Shown here: positions 1 through 7,314 of the stretch, one piece after another
Position numbering within the stretch: the first letter of the stretch is position 1
How the letters are laid out: each line of letters starts with the position of its first letter
Source: JAPUDQ01 sp964538665
GTDB lineage: Bacteria; Patescibacteriota; Saccharimonadia; Saccharimonadales; Saccharimonadaceae
Direction of reading: 5' to 3'
Assembly: GCA_964538665.1 (NCBI GenBank)
Contig: CAZIEB010000014.1
Coordinates: forward strand, 1-20,888
Length of the DNA stretch: 20,888 nucleotides
Notes under the pieces: model-generated
What the model saw: only the letters and a program-made list of their open reading frames with translations
What the model was told of the DNA's origin: nothing
Database searches by the model: none
Position numbers and translations under genes: made by a program

Positions 1-197
1 GCGACGAGGTTATTTGTCCATGTGTAGACGGGAAGTGACTCAGGGTGCTCGGCGATTTCTCGGCTGACTGCAGCCACTCCTGGGGTGTAGTAGGTACTCA
101 ATATCGACGCATCAAGAGGGGATGTATCCCTCAGAGAAGTGGTAATTTTGCCTTTAAATTTTTTGTGCTGTTGAAGCGCAATTTTATCGTAATCCAT
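1..197 (-). CDS. NAD(P)-dependent malic enzyme, N-terminal part (cut by window edge)
   Basis: This frame is open from an ATG at 197 to the window edge, giving 65 codons and two extra bases. The first residues (MDYDKIALQQHKKFKGKI) match the start of bacterial malic enzymes. Downstream, YYTPGVAAVSREIAEHPE and YTWTNNLV correspond to the family's conserved AYTPGVA...C.EI and YT...NLVAVVSDG blocks. Malic enzyme oxidatively decarboxylates malate to pyruvate with reduction of NAD or NADP in the cytoplasm; the cofactor cannot be judged because the Rossmann domain lies outside the window. The start has no Shine-Dalgarno sequence, but an extended -10 box lies six bases upstream, so the message is probably leaderless. 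The gene is divergent from rplS. The family call is from conserved blocks; only the first tenth to sixth of the protein is visible. Confidence 0.88.
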   Translation of the reverse strand, partial: MDYDKIALQQHKKFKGKITTSLRDTSPLDASILSTYYTPGVAAVSREIAEHPESLPVYTWTNNLV

Positions 198-203
198 TTA
201 TCC

Positions 204-209
204 AGTATA
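204..209 (-). promoter_or_regulatory. Extended -10 box of the malic enzyme gene
   Basis: Read on the minus strand the sequence is TGC-TATACT, followed by six bases and then the ATG at 197. The TG one base before the hexamer makes it an extended -10. With usual spacing, transcription would begin at the A of the ATG. No convincing -35 is seen. Confidence 0.6.
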
Positions 210-257
210 GCAAATATATTGACCACATTTAGTCTTTTCATATCTGTAAGTTTGTGC

Positions 258-263
258 TATAGT
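258..263 (+). promoter_or_regulatory. Extended -10 box of rplS
   Basis: TGC-TATAGT is an extended -10 hexamer 40 bases before the rplS start. It implies a leader of about 34 bases that contains the AAGGTG ribosome binding site at 291-296, seven bases before the ATG. No good -35 is seen at 16-18 bases upstream. A TTGACT at 263-268 overlaps the box but has no matching -10 at a proper distance. Confidence 0.45.
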
Positions 264-303
264 TGACTATTGAATTGTTTTAATAAATCTAAGGTGAGAC
301 ACA

Positions 304-825
304 ATGTTTGCATATATTCAAAAGGTGAATGACGCACAGAAGAAAAAGAAAGTAGTCGATGTGCGTTCTGGCGATACCGTCAGGGTTCATCAACGCATCA
401 AAGAAGGTAACAAAGAGCGAACGCAGATCTTTGAAGGGACTGTCATCCGAACTGATCGGAAAGACAGCCTAACGAGCCGTATAACGGTTCGAAAAGTCGC
501 CAGTGGCGTTGGGGTCGAAAAAAGCTTTTTACTACATAGTCCTCTAGTCTTGAAAATCGAAGTTACCAAACGAAGCAAAGTGCGTAGAAACTATCTCAGC
601 TACCTCCGCAACCGTACAGGAAAGGGTGCTCGACTTTCAGGTGTCAATTTTGATCGTGAAACAGTAAATGATGTCCGTGATCGCGAAGCGGAAGCTCTTG
701 AAGCAAAGCTGAAAGAAGAAGCCGCAAAGGCCGCCGAGCAAAAAGCTGCTGCAGAGGCCGCCAAGCAGGCTGAACTCGACGCAAAAGCTGCTGCAGTTGA
801 AGCGGCACACCAGCAGACTAAGTAA
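304..825 (+). CDS. rplS: 50S ribosomal protein L19 with a long charged C-terminal tail
   Basis: L19 is a large-subunit protein at the interface with the 30S subunit. Residues 1-111 cover the whole family fold: DVRSGDTVRVH near 19-29, the EGTVI strand near 44-48, the RKVASGVGVEKSF stretch around 63-75, and the closing RSKVRRNYLSYLRNRTGKGARL at 90-111. Normal L19 is about 115 residues and ends there. This protein runs to 173 residues with a tail rich in Ala, Lys, Glu and Gln (about 112-173), probably one long helix. The start has a clear AAGGTG ribosome binding site. Unlike many bacteria, no trmD or rpsP lies upstream; the neighbour is a divergent malic enzyme. Family call is certain; the role of the tail is unknown. 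Confidence 0.97.
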   Translation: MFAYIQKVNDAQKKKKVVDVRSGDTVRVHQRIKEGNKERTQIFEGTVIRTDRKDSLTSRITVRKVASGVGVEKSFLLHSPLVLKIEVTKRSKVRRNYLSYLRNRTGKGARLSGVNFDRETVNDVRDREAEALEAKLKEEAAKAAEQKAAAEAAKQAELDAKAAAVEAAHQQTK

Positions 826-830
826 CCAGA

Positions 831-856
831 TACTCCAAAGCTACTAGTAGGGAGTA
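831..856 (+). other. Inverted repeat after rplS, possible weak terminator
   Basis: TACTCC at 831-836 pairs with GGAGTA at 851-856, and the loop contains a perfect palindrome CTACTAGTAG at 841-850. It begins six bases after the rplS stop. There is no T tract after it, so it is not a classical intrinsic terminator; it may stabilise the 3' end or have no function. Confidence 0.3.
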
Positions 857-880
857 CTGTTATCTCGGTGTGGCTAGATA

Positions 881-886
881 TATACT
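881..886 (+). promoter_or_regulatory. -10 box of the RNase HII-YraN gene
   Basis: TATACT lies nine bases before the ATG at 896. No Shine-Dalgarno sequence is present between them, so the transcript would have a leader of about three bases or none. No clear -35 is seen. Confidence 0.5.
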
Positions 887-895
887 AAAGTCCAT

Positions 896-1849
896 ATGAT
901 ACTTGGGATTGATGAAGTTGGCCGAGGCTCATGGGCGGGACCACTCGTCGTGGGCGCTGCTATACTTGGCGGTGTAGAAATAGAGTCGTTGACCGACTCT
1001 AAATTGATGTCAAAGAAAAAACGACTAGCTGCATATAAAAAAATTCAACAAACCGCTCATGCGGTTGGGATTGGGTGGGTGAGTGCTCCGGATATCGATA
1101 CGTTAGGATTATCAAGAGCCCTCAAGGTGGCTGCGGCGAGAGCCGTCGCGCAGATTGACCTACAAGACGTTACGCAAATCATCATTGATGGGACGATTGC
1201 CCTGCTAGACGATCCGCGAGTTACTACCATGAAAAAAGCCGATCTGCTTGTGCCGAGCTGTAGTGCTGCATCCGTCATGGCCAAGGTTGCACGGGATGCA
1301 TATATGGCGCAATGTGACGACGTGTTTCCTGGGTATGGGTTTGCGTCACATGTGGGCTATGGTGCTGCTAGGCATCGAAGCGCCCTGCTCGCACATGGGG
1401 TTACTCCCCTGCATAGGAAATCATTTGCACCAATACAGCATATGGTTGAACAGGCGATGCTCCGTCCATCTCAAAGCAGCGAGAAGCCATTAGCAGAGAC
1501 CGCATCGTTGTCTTCAACCCGAACAGGGCATACCGCAGAAAAAATTGCACAGGATTACCTCACAGCTCGCGGATACCATATTATCGACGCGAACTGGCGT
1601 ACAAAATGGTGTGAAGTAGATATTATTGCCGAGAAAGATGCCACCATATATTTTGTTGAAGTAAAATACCGAAAATCAACACGCCAAGGTGGCGGTGTGG
1701 CTGCAATTACACCAGCAAAACTACGTCAGATGCGGTTTGCTGCAGAGCTATGGCTGCAAAGGTTTCCGACACGAGACGGTCGTCTAAGCTGTATAGAAGT
1801 TACAGGGAGCGAATATACTGTCTCGCAGCACATAGAATCGATAGAGTAG
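896..1849 (+). CDS. rnhB: Ribonuclease HII fused to a YraN (UPF0102) nuclease-like domain
   Basis: Residues 1 to about 185 are a full RNase HII, which cuts the RNA strand at ribonucleotides in RNA-DNA hybrids. The DEVGRG motif (D6, E7), IIIDGT (D98) and the AKVARD block (D134) supply the four acidic metal ligands; YGFASHVGYG and the HRKSF end of the fold are also present. After a linker of about 25 polar residues, residues 208-317 match the YraN family: AEKIAQDYL, a CEVDII block (E240, D242) and FVEVKYR (E255, K257), the core of an endonuclease-like fold, followed by the TPAKLRQMRFAAE helix. The two families are often gene neighbours; here they are one polypeptide of 317 residues. The gene ends five bases from the stop of the convergent M13 gene. 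The domain calls are firm; the function of the YraN part is not established. Confidence 0.93.
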   Translation: MILGIDEVGRGSWAGPLVVGAAILGGVEIESLTDSKLMSKKKRLAAYKKIQQTAHAVGIGWVSAPDIDTLGLSRALKVAAARAVAQIDLQDVTQIIIDGTIALLDDPRVTTMKKADLLVPSCSAASVMAKVARDAYMAQCDDVFPGYGFASHVGYGAARHRSALLAHGVTPLHRKSFAPIQHMVEQAMLRPSQSSEKPLAETASLSSTRTGHTAEKIAQDYLTARGYHIIDANWRTKWCEVDIIAEKDATIYFVEVKYRKSTRQGGGVAAITPAKLRQMRFAAELWLQRFPTRDGRLSCIEVTGSEYTVSQHIESIE

Positions 1850-1854
1850 CCGCG

Positions 1855-3501
1855 TTACCAAATCTGAGCTCGCTTGTGCGTGGGTAGATACAAGGCATCA
1901 CCCTTGGTTACGCCGTATGTGCGGTAAAACGCGTCGACGTGGCACACGACATAGTTGACCCGAAATTTTGCGGGTGGATGTGGGTCAATTTTTGCGAGCT
2001 GAACTGCTCGTTCAGGTGTGGTATGGCCACATTCGCAGCGCGCGAATGACTCGAATAGCATTCGATACTCATCTTTGCTGACGTTGCGGGAAGACTGTTC
2101 TAGCGCTTCGACTGCGAGCGCGAGTCCGCCGATATCTGCGATTGCTTCACCGAGTACTAGTTCTCCCTTGAGATATGTACCTGGTATCGTTTCAAATTTA
2201 TCAGCTTGGCGAACGATTATCCTTGCCATTTCGTCAAACTTTGTACGTTCTTCAGGTGTTTGCCAGCGAACTGTGTTGCCATATTCATCAAAATCAGCTC
2301 CTTGATCATCGAACCCATGGGTAAACTCATGTCCTGTCACCGCTCCTATCCCACCCAAGTTTGTTGCATATGATGCATGAGGATCAAAAAATGGAGGTTG
2401 CAAAATAGCTGCCGGAAACACTATTTCGAGTCGGTTTGGATGGTGATAGGCGTTCACCGTATGTGCATGCATATGCCATTCTTCATCAGCAACAGGCGTA
2501 CCGAGTTTTTTGAGTTCAATATCTGTGTTAAATTCTCTTAGGGTTTGCAGTAACCTCAGGTGATTCTGCGCGGGAAGCTCCAAGCCAGAGAAGTCTTTCC
2601 ATACCGAAGGGTAGCCGATGAGTACTTTGATGTTGTGCAGTTTTGCGTGAGCCCGTTTTTTGGTGGTCGGACTCATCCAGGTGAGCTTATCAATCCTTGC
2701 GCTATATGCTGCTCGAATATCTTCTACAATTGATAGCACTGTCTGTTTGGAACTTTCGGGAAAATGTCGATTAGCGTATTCTCGGCCGACTATCTCGCCG
2801 ATGATGAGATTATCCGCGTGCTGAACTGCTCTTTTCCATAGCGGCTTTTGCGTGGTAACTCCGGAAATGACAGTTCCAAAGAAATTGAAATGGACCTTTG
2901 CGGTTGCGTCTTCTATCCATGCACCTTGTCCGTCCAACAGTTTCCATTTGAGATACGCTTTGAGTTGACTCATATCATGNNNNNNNNNNNNNNNNNNNNN
3001 NNNNNNNNNNNNNNNNNNNNNNNNNNNNNNNNNNNNNNNNNNNNNNNNNNNNNNNNNNNNNNNNNNNNNNNNNNNNNNNACGTGGAGTGAGCTATCTTTG
3101 TCATCGATATCAACGAAGGGTGCCCAAAACGCTGACTGGTCGCGTCGATGCATTTTTCCGAGGAAGGATGCAAACTCTGAATGCATTGTAATGGCATCGA
3201 TTTTTTCAATTTGTTCTTGTAAATGAGCGCGGTGAGATGCTGCGTACGCGTCAAAGTGGAGCGTTGAGTCGTAGTACGACTTTAGGAGTCTTTGGTCGTG
3301 GGTGAGAGCTTGCGTATCCTTGCTCTCGAGCGTGTCGAAAATTTCTTTGACAGCATCCGACGCTGCATCACGCAACACATAAAAAGCTCCCCAGCTACTT
3401 TCTGTGGGCGGAATAGGGTTTTGCTGGAGCCAGGTATTGTTGATATAGCTAAAAAAATCGTCCTGTGGACGCAAGGAGGTATCATACGACGGAGTATTCA
3501 T
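1855..3501 (-). CDS. pepO: M13 family zinc endopeptidase (PepO/neprilysin type), interrupted by an assembly gap
   Basis: M13 enzymes are zinc endopeptidases that cut oligopeptides. The N terminus has the family's PQDDFFSYINNTWL block. The C-terminal half has NAYHHPNRLEIVFPA, the zinc site HEFTH (about residue 391) with GFDDQGADFD, and the third-ligand helix GEAIADIGGLALA (about 450), where the usual GENIAD reads GEAIAD. Glu and Asp of that motif are kept. It ends in AQIW, close to the family's usual terminal xVW. There is no signal peptide or membrane segment, so it is probably cytoplasmic. It starts 16 bases after the M1 aminopeptidase stop, so the two are likely cotranscribed. The 100 N run falls inside, and the reading of 548 residues is probably short (see findings). 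Stop codon is TAA. Confidence 0.93.
   Translation of the reverse strand: MNTPSYDTSLRPQDDFFSYINNTWLQQNPIPPTESSWGAFYVLRDAASDAVKEIFDTLESKDTQALTHDQRLLKSYYDSTLHFDAYAASHRAHLQEQIEKIDAITMHSEFASFLGKMHRRDQSAFWAPFVDIDDKDSSLHXXXXXXXXXXXXXXXXXXXXXXXXXXXXXXXXXXHDMSQLKAYLKWKLLDGQGAWIEDATAKVHFNFFGTVISGVTTQKPLWKRAVQHADNLIIGEIVGREYANRHFPESSKQTVLSIVEDIRAAYSARIDKLTWMSPTTKKRAHAKLHNIKVLIGYPSVWKDFSGLELPAQNHLRLLQTLREFNTDIELKKLGTPVADEEWHMHAHTVNAYHHPNRLEIVFPAAILQPPFFDPHASYATNLGGIGAVTGHEFTHGFDDQGADFDEYGNTVRWQTPEERTKFDEMARIIVRQADKFETIPGTYLKGELVLGEAIADIGGLALAVEALEQSSRNVSKDEYRMLFESFARCECGHTTPERAVQLAKIDPHPPAKFRVNYVVCHVDAFYRTYGVTKGDALYLPTHKRAQIW
2980..3079. other. Assembly gap (100 N)
   Basis: Exactly 100 unknown bases, the conventional length for a gap of unknown size. 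It lies within the M13 peptidase gene between an N-terminal part ending near DDKDSSLH and a part starting near LKAYLKW. Confidence 0.99.
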
Positions 3502-3517
3502 CTACCTATAGTATCAA

Positions 3518-6031
3518 CTATGCGATGTACCTCATAGTCCTCTCGAACACATCATCGCGCTGGGATGAAATCAGACTACTTCTGGTGTGCAGTTCATGTG
3601 TGCCGATGAGTATCGCGCGGTCTAGCTCGAGGACTCCTCGCATAGGACCAAAAAATGATGTGTAGTCCTCATATTCTTTAGCGGTTGATAGACCATTTGC
3701 GGCGTATCTAGGAAATGCGTCAAATGCGGTATCGTTTTTATATCTTTTTTTGATCGTGCTCCAGTTTTGGACCATCCAATCCCACGTGAGTGATTTTGCA
3801 GATGGGTTTCTCATGAGGTGAGCAAACCAGTGGGTTGTATCCTGTGGTTTTACTTTCGTAGTATCACTCAACATATAAATGAGTAGCGAAATATGATTTT
3901 GGTCCTGTGTGCTCGCTAGAGCGGCGGACAGTTCTTGTCTGAACTGAGGGTCTGTGGTCGCGGTATATACATCAGTGAGTAGTGAGAAAGACTCCGCAGA
4001 TCCTTCCTGGCTGAGTGCGTGTAGGTACACTGAACGCATCTCGCCGCCAATATCGTTTAGCGACGTAGCATCTATGGCATGAGAAAATTGTGAAATAGTT
4101 TCACTATGCTGAGCTTTAATCTGCAGCGTGAGTAACATACTGCGTAATTTCTTGACTGCATCACTGTCGGTGTCACGTTCTTGTAACCCAATTTCTTCTA
4201 TTGCGCTGTTGACGAGTGATAGCACTAAGGCGCTCCATGCACCGCGTTCATCATCTGTCGCACAAAAACGCTGTAGTTCGAATAGACACGATTGAATAAC
4301 TGTCCAGACCGCCTGGTCGGTTTCTTGTGAGTACACATCCAGTAGATCGATGAGCGATGGATAGCCTAGTTTTCCAGTGCGCGCAAGGCTCAGGTAGTCG
4401 TGAAGTATGTGCACTCTATCGGCCGGGGCAATAGCACCGTTGCTAATAGCATCAACAAGTGGTGCAAAAGTATCGTCGTCGTAAAAGGTCACAAAATGAG
4501 AAACTCCCCCACGATTCAGGGGCTGACGTAGCGTAAAGTCCGACGGCAGGGCAAACGTTTTTTCAGAAAAGACATACGGCAAATCTGAGGCTGTTTTCGT
4601 AAGTGGGATTGGCCAAAGGTGTGTAGGGTCGTGCAAATCATACTCTAGCTTAGACTGGGTAATCGAAACAACAGTATCATTTTTGGAAACGGTGACCACT
4701 GGCAACCCTGCTTGTGTCAGCCAAGGTACCATAAATGATTTGATGTCTATATGCGTGCACGTTTCGAATGATCGCCACAAATCATCGCTCGATGTCGAGC
4801 CGTAGGCAAACGTATTGAAGTAGTGCTCGATACTACGTCGAAAGGCATCATCTCCGACCACTTCATGGAGCATTCGTAGCAATCGGCTTCCTTTGGCATA
4901 GACAATTGCCGGGTCAAACAAACTTGTGATTTCGTCTGGATGACGGACATGACATGCAACTGGTTGAACACCTTTTAGGATATCCCTATTTACCGCTATG
5001 GTAGATTCTTTCGTTGCATACTCTAGCCAGATATTCCACTCAGGATGGAGGGCGTCGATAGCCACATACTCCATGAGGTTGGCAAAGCTCTCGTTGAGCC
5101 ACAAATCATCCCACCATTTCATCGTCACGAGGTTACCAAACCACTGGTGTGACAGTTCATGTGCAATTATCGTCGCAACAACTTCTTTGGAGCTTTGCGG
5201 CGTTGTATCGTTGACGAGGAGTGCGCGTTCTCGATAGATGATCAGTCCCCAATTTTCCATTGCCCCTGCCGAAAAATCAGGGACCGCAACGTGATCTATT
5301 TTTTTGAGTGGATATGGTATACCAAAATACTCTTCAAAAAAGTCCAGGCAACGAACTGCGATATCGAGAGCAAAGTCCATACTATCCTTATCTTGCGACG
5401 ATGTCGCGTGCACTTTGACGGTTGTTCCGCGTGCAGTAGTCTGTTCTATCGACTGAAGGTCGCCTACTACAAATGCAAGGAGGTACGAGCTCATCCGCGG
5501 AGTAGGTTTGAAAATATATGTGGAAACTTCACCATCATTATTTACTCTATCCAATTCCATATTTGAAAGGACCGGCGATTGTGCGCTAATCGACAGGGCG
5601 TAGGTCGCTTTTGCTTCTGGTTCATCTACGCATGGAAATAATTCGCGAGCGTGATGGGGTTCTAGCTGTGTAACCAATATCTCATCATTTTCGCCAGATG
5701 AATTGAGATAATGACACGGGTAAAGCCCATGCATGCTTTCGGTGATATTTCCACCATATGAAATATCTACTACGATATCACCATGTGGTATGGGAGCAGA
5801 TAATGAGATGGTCGAATCTTCGGCTACCTGACACGGCACATCAACGCCGTTAATTTTTGCACTGTAGACCGTCAGTTCGCTGCAATGTAGCTGTATACGA
5901 TCGGTCGTCTGCGGTGATCGACCATGTATCGTAACACTCCCATAGAATCGTCTCTGTTGTTGGTCTATACGGATAGAAAGATCATAGTGGCTTGGCAGAA
6001 ACTGAGCGTAGAGGCGTTTTACAGATTTCAT
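3518..6031 (-). CDS. pepN: M1 family zinc aminopeptidase (aminopeptidase N type)
   Basis: This 837-residue enzyme removes N-terminal amino acids from peptides. Residues 1-190 form the beta-rich N-terminal domain with the QLEPHHARELFPCVDEP block near 122-138. GAMENWG at 256-262 binds the peptide N terminus, HELSH at 291-295 with E314 (in WLNES) forms the zinc site, and VYAKGSRLLRML further on holds the catalytic Tyr. The remaining 400 residues match the helical ERAP1-like C-terminal domain. There is no signal peptide, so it should act in the cytoplasm. It is the first gene of a probable operon with the M13 endopeptidase; together they could reduce imported or internal peptides to free amino acids. 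A -10 box lies eight bases before the ATG and there is no ribosome binding site. Stop codon is TAG. Confidence 0.96.
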   Translation of the reverse strand: MKSVKRLYAQFLPSHYDLSIRIDQQQRRFYGSVTIHGRSPQTTDRIQLHCSELTVYSAKINGVDVPCQVAEDSTISLSAPIPHGDIVVDISYGGNITESMHGLYPCHYLNSSGENDEILVTQLEPHHARELFPCVDEPEAKATYALSISAQSPVLSNMELDRVNNDGEVSTYIFKPTPRMSSYLLAFVVGDLQSIEQTTARGTTVKVHATSSQDKDSMDFALDIAVRCLDFFEEYFGIPYPLKKIDHVAVPDFSAGAMENWGLIIYRERALLVNDTTPQSSKEVVATIIAHELSHQWFGNLVTMKWWDDLWLNESFANLMEYVAIDALHPEWNIWLEYATKESTIAVNRDILKGVQPVACHVRHPDEITSLFDPAIVYAKGSRLLRMLHEVVGDDAFRRSIEHYFNTFAYGSTSSDDLWRSFETCTHIDIKSFMVPWLTQAGLPVVTVSKNDTVVSITQSKLEYDLHDPTHLWPIPLTKTASDLPYVFSEKTFALPSDFTLRQPLNRGGVSHFVTFYDDDTFAPLVDAISNGAIAPADRVHILHDYLSLARTGKLGYPSLIDLLDVYSQETDQAVWTVIQSCLFELQRFCATDDERGAWSALVLSLVNSAIEEIGLQERDTDSDAVKKLRSMLLTLQIKAQHSETISQFSHAIDATSLNDIGGEMRSVYLHALSQEGSAESFSLLTDVYTATTDPQFRQELSAALASTQDQNHISLLIYMLSDTTKVKPQDTTHWFAHLMRNPSAKSLTWDWMVQNWSTIKKRYKNDTAFDAFPRYAANGLSTAKEYEDYTSFFGPMRGVLELDRAILIGTHELHTRSSLISSQRDDVFERTMRYIA

Positions 6032-6039
6032 ATCTATCT

Positions 6040-6045
6040 ATTGTA
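6040..6045 (-). promoter_or_regulatory. -10 box of the pepN-pepO operon
   Basis: On the minus strand TACAAT lies eight bases before the pepN ATG, implying a leader of about two bases. Its -35 region would fall around 6062-6068, inside the spacer of the nusA promoter on the other strand, where no strong hexamer is seen. Confidence 0.45.
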
Positions 6046-6050
6046 TCAGC

Positions 6051-6078
6051 TTGCAATTATCAAGAAACTTACTATACT
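6051..6078 (+). promoter_or_regulatory. nusA promoter
   Basis: TTGCAA (6051-6056) and TATACT (6073-6078) are separated by 16 bases. The predicted start near 6085 gives a leader of about 53 bases. The ribosome binding site AAGGAG is at 6128-6133, four bases before the ATG at 6138. Confidence 0.65.
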
Positions 6079-6091
6079 AGGTAGTGTACAT

Positions 6092-6111
6092 ATCCGGCCG
6101 GCAGGTCGGAT
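6092..6111 (+). other. Hairpin in the nusA leader
   Basis: ATCCG (6092-6096) pairs with CGGAT (6107-6111) across a ten-base loop. The same stretch contains the palindrome CCGGCCGG (6094-6101), and TATTT follows the stem. It lies within the predicted untranslated leader and could be a weak attenuator or a structure affecting translation; the short stem and poor T tract keep this uncertain. Confidence 0.3.
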
Positions 6112-6137
6112 TATTTCATACCAAGTAAAGGAGAGTT

Positions 6138-7271
6138 ATGGAAGACCTCAACGTAAAGCAGCTGATTCTCGCGATTACCACGATCGCAGAAGAAAAAAAT
6201 TTGCCAGAAGATATTGTCCTGGATGTGGTCCAGCAGGCGATTGCCGCTGCATGGAGACGAGACAATGGAGACAGAGACCAAGATGTACGTGCAGAGCTCA
6301 ATACGGTTAAAGGAACCGCAACGGTGTATGTCATGTACCAAGTTGTCGAAGATGTCGAAAACCCTGCAACCGAGTTGACCGAAGCGGCTGCGCAAGAGCT
6401 CAAAAAGGGCGCAAAAGTCGGTGATGTGGTTGAAGAAAAACATGAGGCTACGGCGTTTGGACGAGTCGCAGCACAAACCGCAAAACAGGTAGTACTGCAA
6501 AAACTACGTGAAGCCGAACGCGAAGTTGTCATGGAAGAATTTGCCGATAAGATTGGGACTGTTTTGGTTGGTACTGTCCAGCGTGTCGATGCTCGTGTGG
6601 TCAGAGTCGAGCTCGGTAAGACTATGGGTATATTACCCGCGAGTGAGCAGATTCCTGGCGAGTATTACTCTATCGGGTCAAGGATCAAAGTCTTTCTAAA
6701 AGATGTCGAACGCGATAATCGCGGTCCGCAGCTGATATTATCCCGCTCCAACGAAGCCTTTGTAGAGTATTTGTTCCGACAAGAAGTCCCCGAGATGGAA
6801 ACGGGCGCTGTCGAAATAAAAGCAATTGCGCGTGAGGCCGGTAAACGTACGAAACTCGCTGTTGTATCGAATGTACCCGGTGTCGATCCGGTAGGGACCT
6901 TTGTGGGCGGCCACGGAACTCGTGTCAATGCCGTCATGAACGAAATTGGAGAACAAGAAAAAATCGATATCATCACCTATGACGAAGATATGGCTAACTT
7001 TATCGGCAATGCGCTCAGTCCTGCGGAGATATCCTCTATCGAAATTGACAATGAGCAAAAAAGAGCCAAGGTGTTTGTCAGCGAGGATCAACAATCAATC
7101 GCTATTGGTCGCGGTGGCCAGAACGTGCGCCTTGCGAGTAAGATTACAGGCTATGAACTCGACATAACTCCTGTGCAACCGAAGGCTCAGCCGAAGGTTG
7201 AAAAAAAGCCACGAAAGAATATTGAAGATGAATTGTTCAGCGCGATTGAACAATCATCAGACGAATCGTAG
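6138..7271 (+). CDS. nusA: Transcription termination/antitermination factor NusA
   Basis: NusA binds RNA polymerase and nascent RNA and modulates pausing, termination and antitermination. The 377 residues show the full core order: RNA-polymerase-binding N-terminal domain (about 1-130, starting MEDLNVKQLILAI), S1 domain (about 135-205, with VLVGTVQRVDARVVRVELG), KH1 (VGGHGTRV near 255) and KH2 (GRGGQNVRLASKITGY near 324-339). It ends with a short Lys/Pro and acidic tail and lacks the two acidic repeat domains of the E. coli protein, as in most bacteria. The strong AAAGGAGAG ribosome binding site fixes the start. It stands alone: rimP and infB are not next to it, and the next gene has its own promoter. 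Stop codon is TAG. Confidence 0.98.
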   Translation: MEDLNVKQLILAITTIAEEKNLPEDIVLDVVQQAIAAAWRRDNGDRDQDVRAELNTVKGTATVYVMYQVVEDVENPATELTEAAAQELKKGAKVGDVVEEKHEATAFGRVAAQTAKQVVLQKLREAEREVVMEEFADKIGTVLVGTVQRVDARVVRVELGKTMGILPASEQIPGEYYSIGSRIKVFLKDVERDNRGPQLILSRSNEAFVEYLFRQEVPEMETGAVEIKAIAREAGKRTKLAVVSNVPGVDPVGTFVGGHGTRVNAVMNEIGEQEKIDIITYDEDMANFIGNALSPAEISSIEIDNEQKRAKVFVSEDQQSIAIGRGGQNVRLASKITGYELDITPVQPKAQPKVEKKPRKNIEDELFSAIEQSSDES

Positions 7272-7287
7272 TATTTATACATTTGAG

Positions 7288-7314
7288 CTGGCACTCAGTT
7301 GACGAGAGTGCCAG
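7288..7314 (+). promoter_or_regulatory. CIRCE-like operator (probable HrcA site) upstream of clpC
   Basis: CTGGCACTC (7288-7296), nine bases, then GAGTGCCAG (7306-7314): a perfect 9-bp inverted repeat with a 9-bp spacer. The known CIRCE consensus is TTAGCACTC-N9-GAGTGCTAA, so spacing and the GCACTC/GAGTGC core are identical and only the outer bases differ, in a symmetric way. The clpC -35 hexamer lies in its spacer, as expected for a repressor site. HrcA itself is not in this window. The repeat could also act as a hairpin after nusA, but only four T follow. Confidence 0.8.

Noticed and set aside
219..224. TTGACC as a -35 box for rplS
   Set aside because: No acceptable -10 hexamer occurs 16-18 bases downstream; the TATAGT at 258-263 is too far away to pair with it.
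45..266. Open frame of 73 codons on the plus strand
   Set aside because: It lies opposite the malic enzyme start and the divergent promoters; its product has no family features, whereas the minus-strand reading shows conserved malic enzyme blocks.
5159..5566. 135-codon open frame on the plus strand inside the M1 aminopeptidase gene
   Set aside because: It is antisense to the GAMEN and HELSH motifs; its Cys/Phe-rich product looks random.
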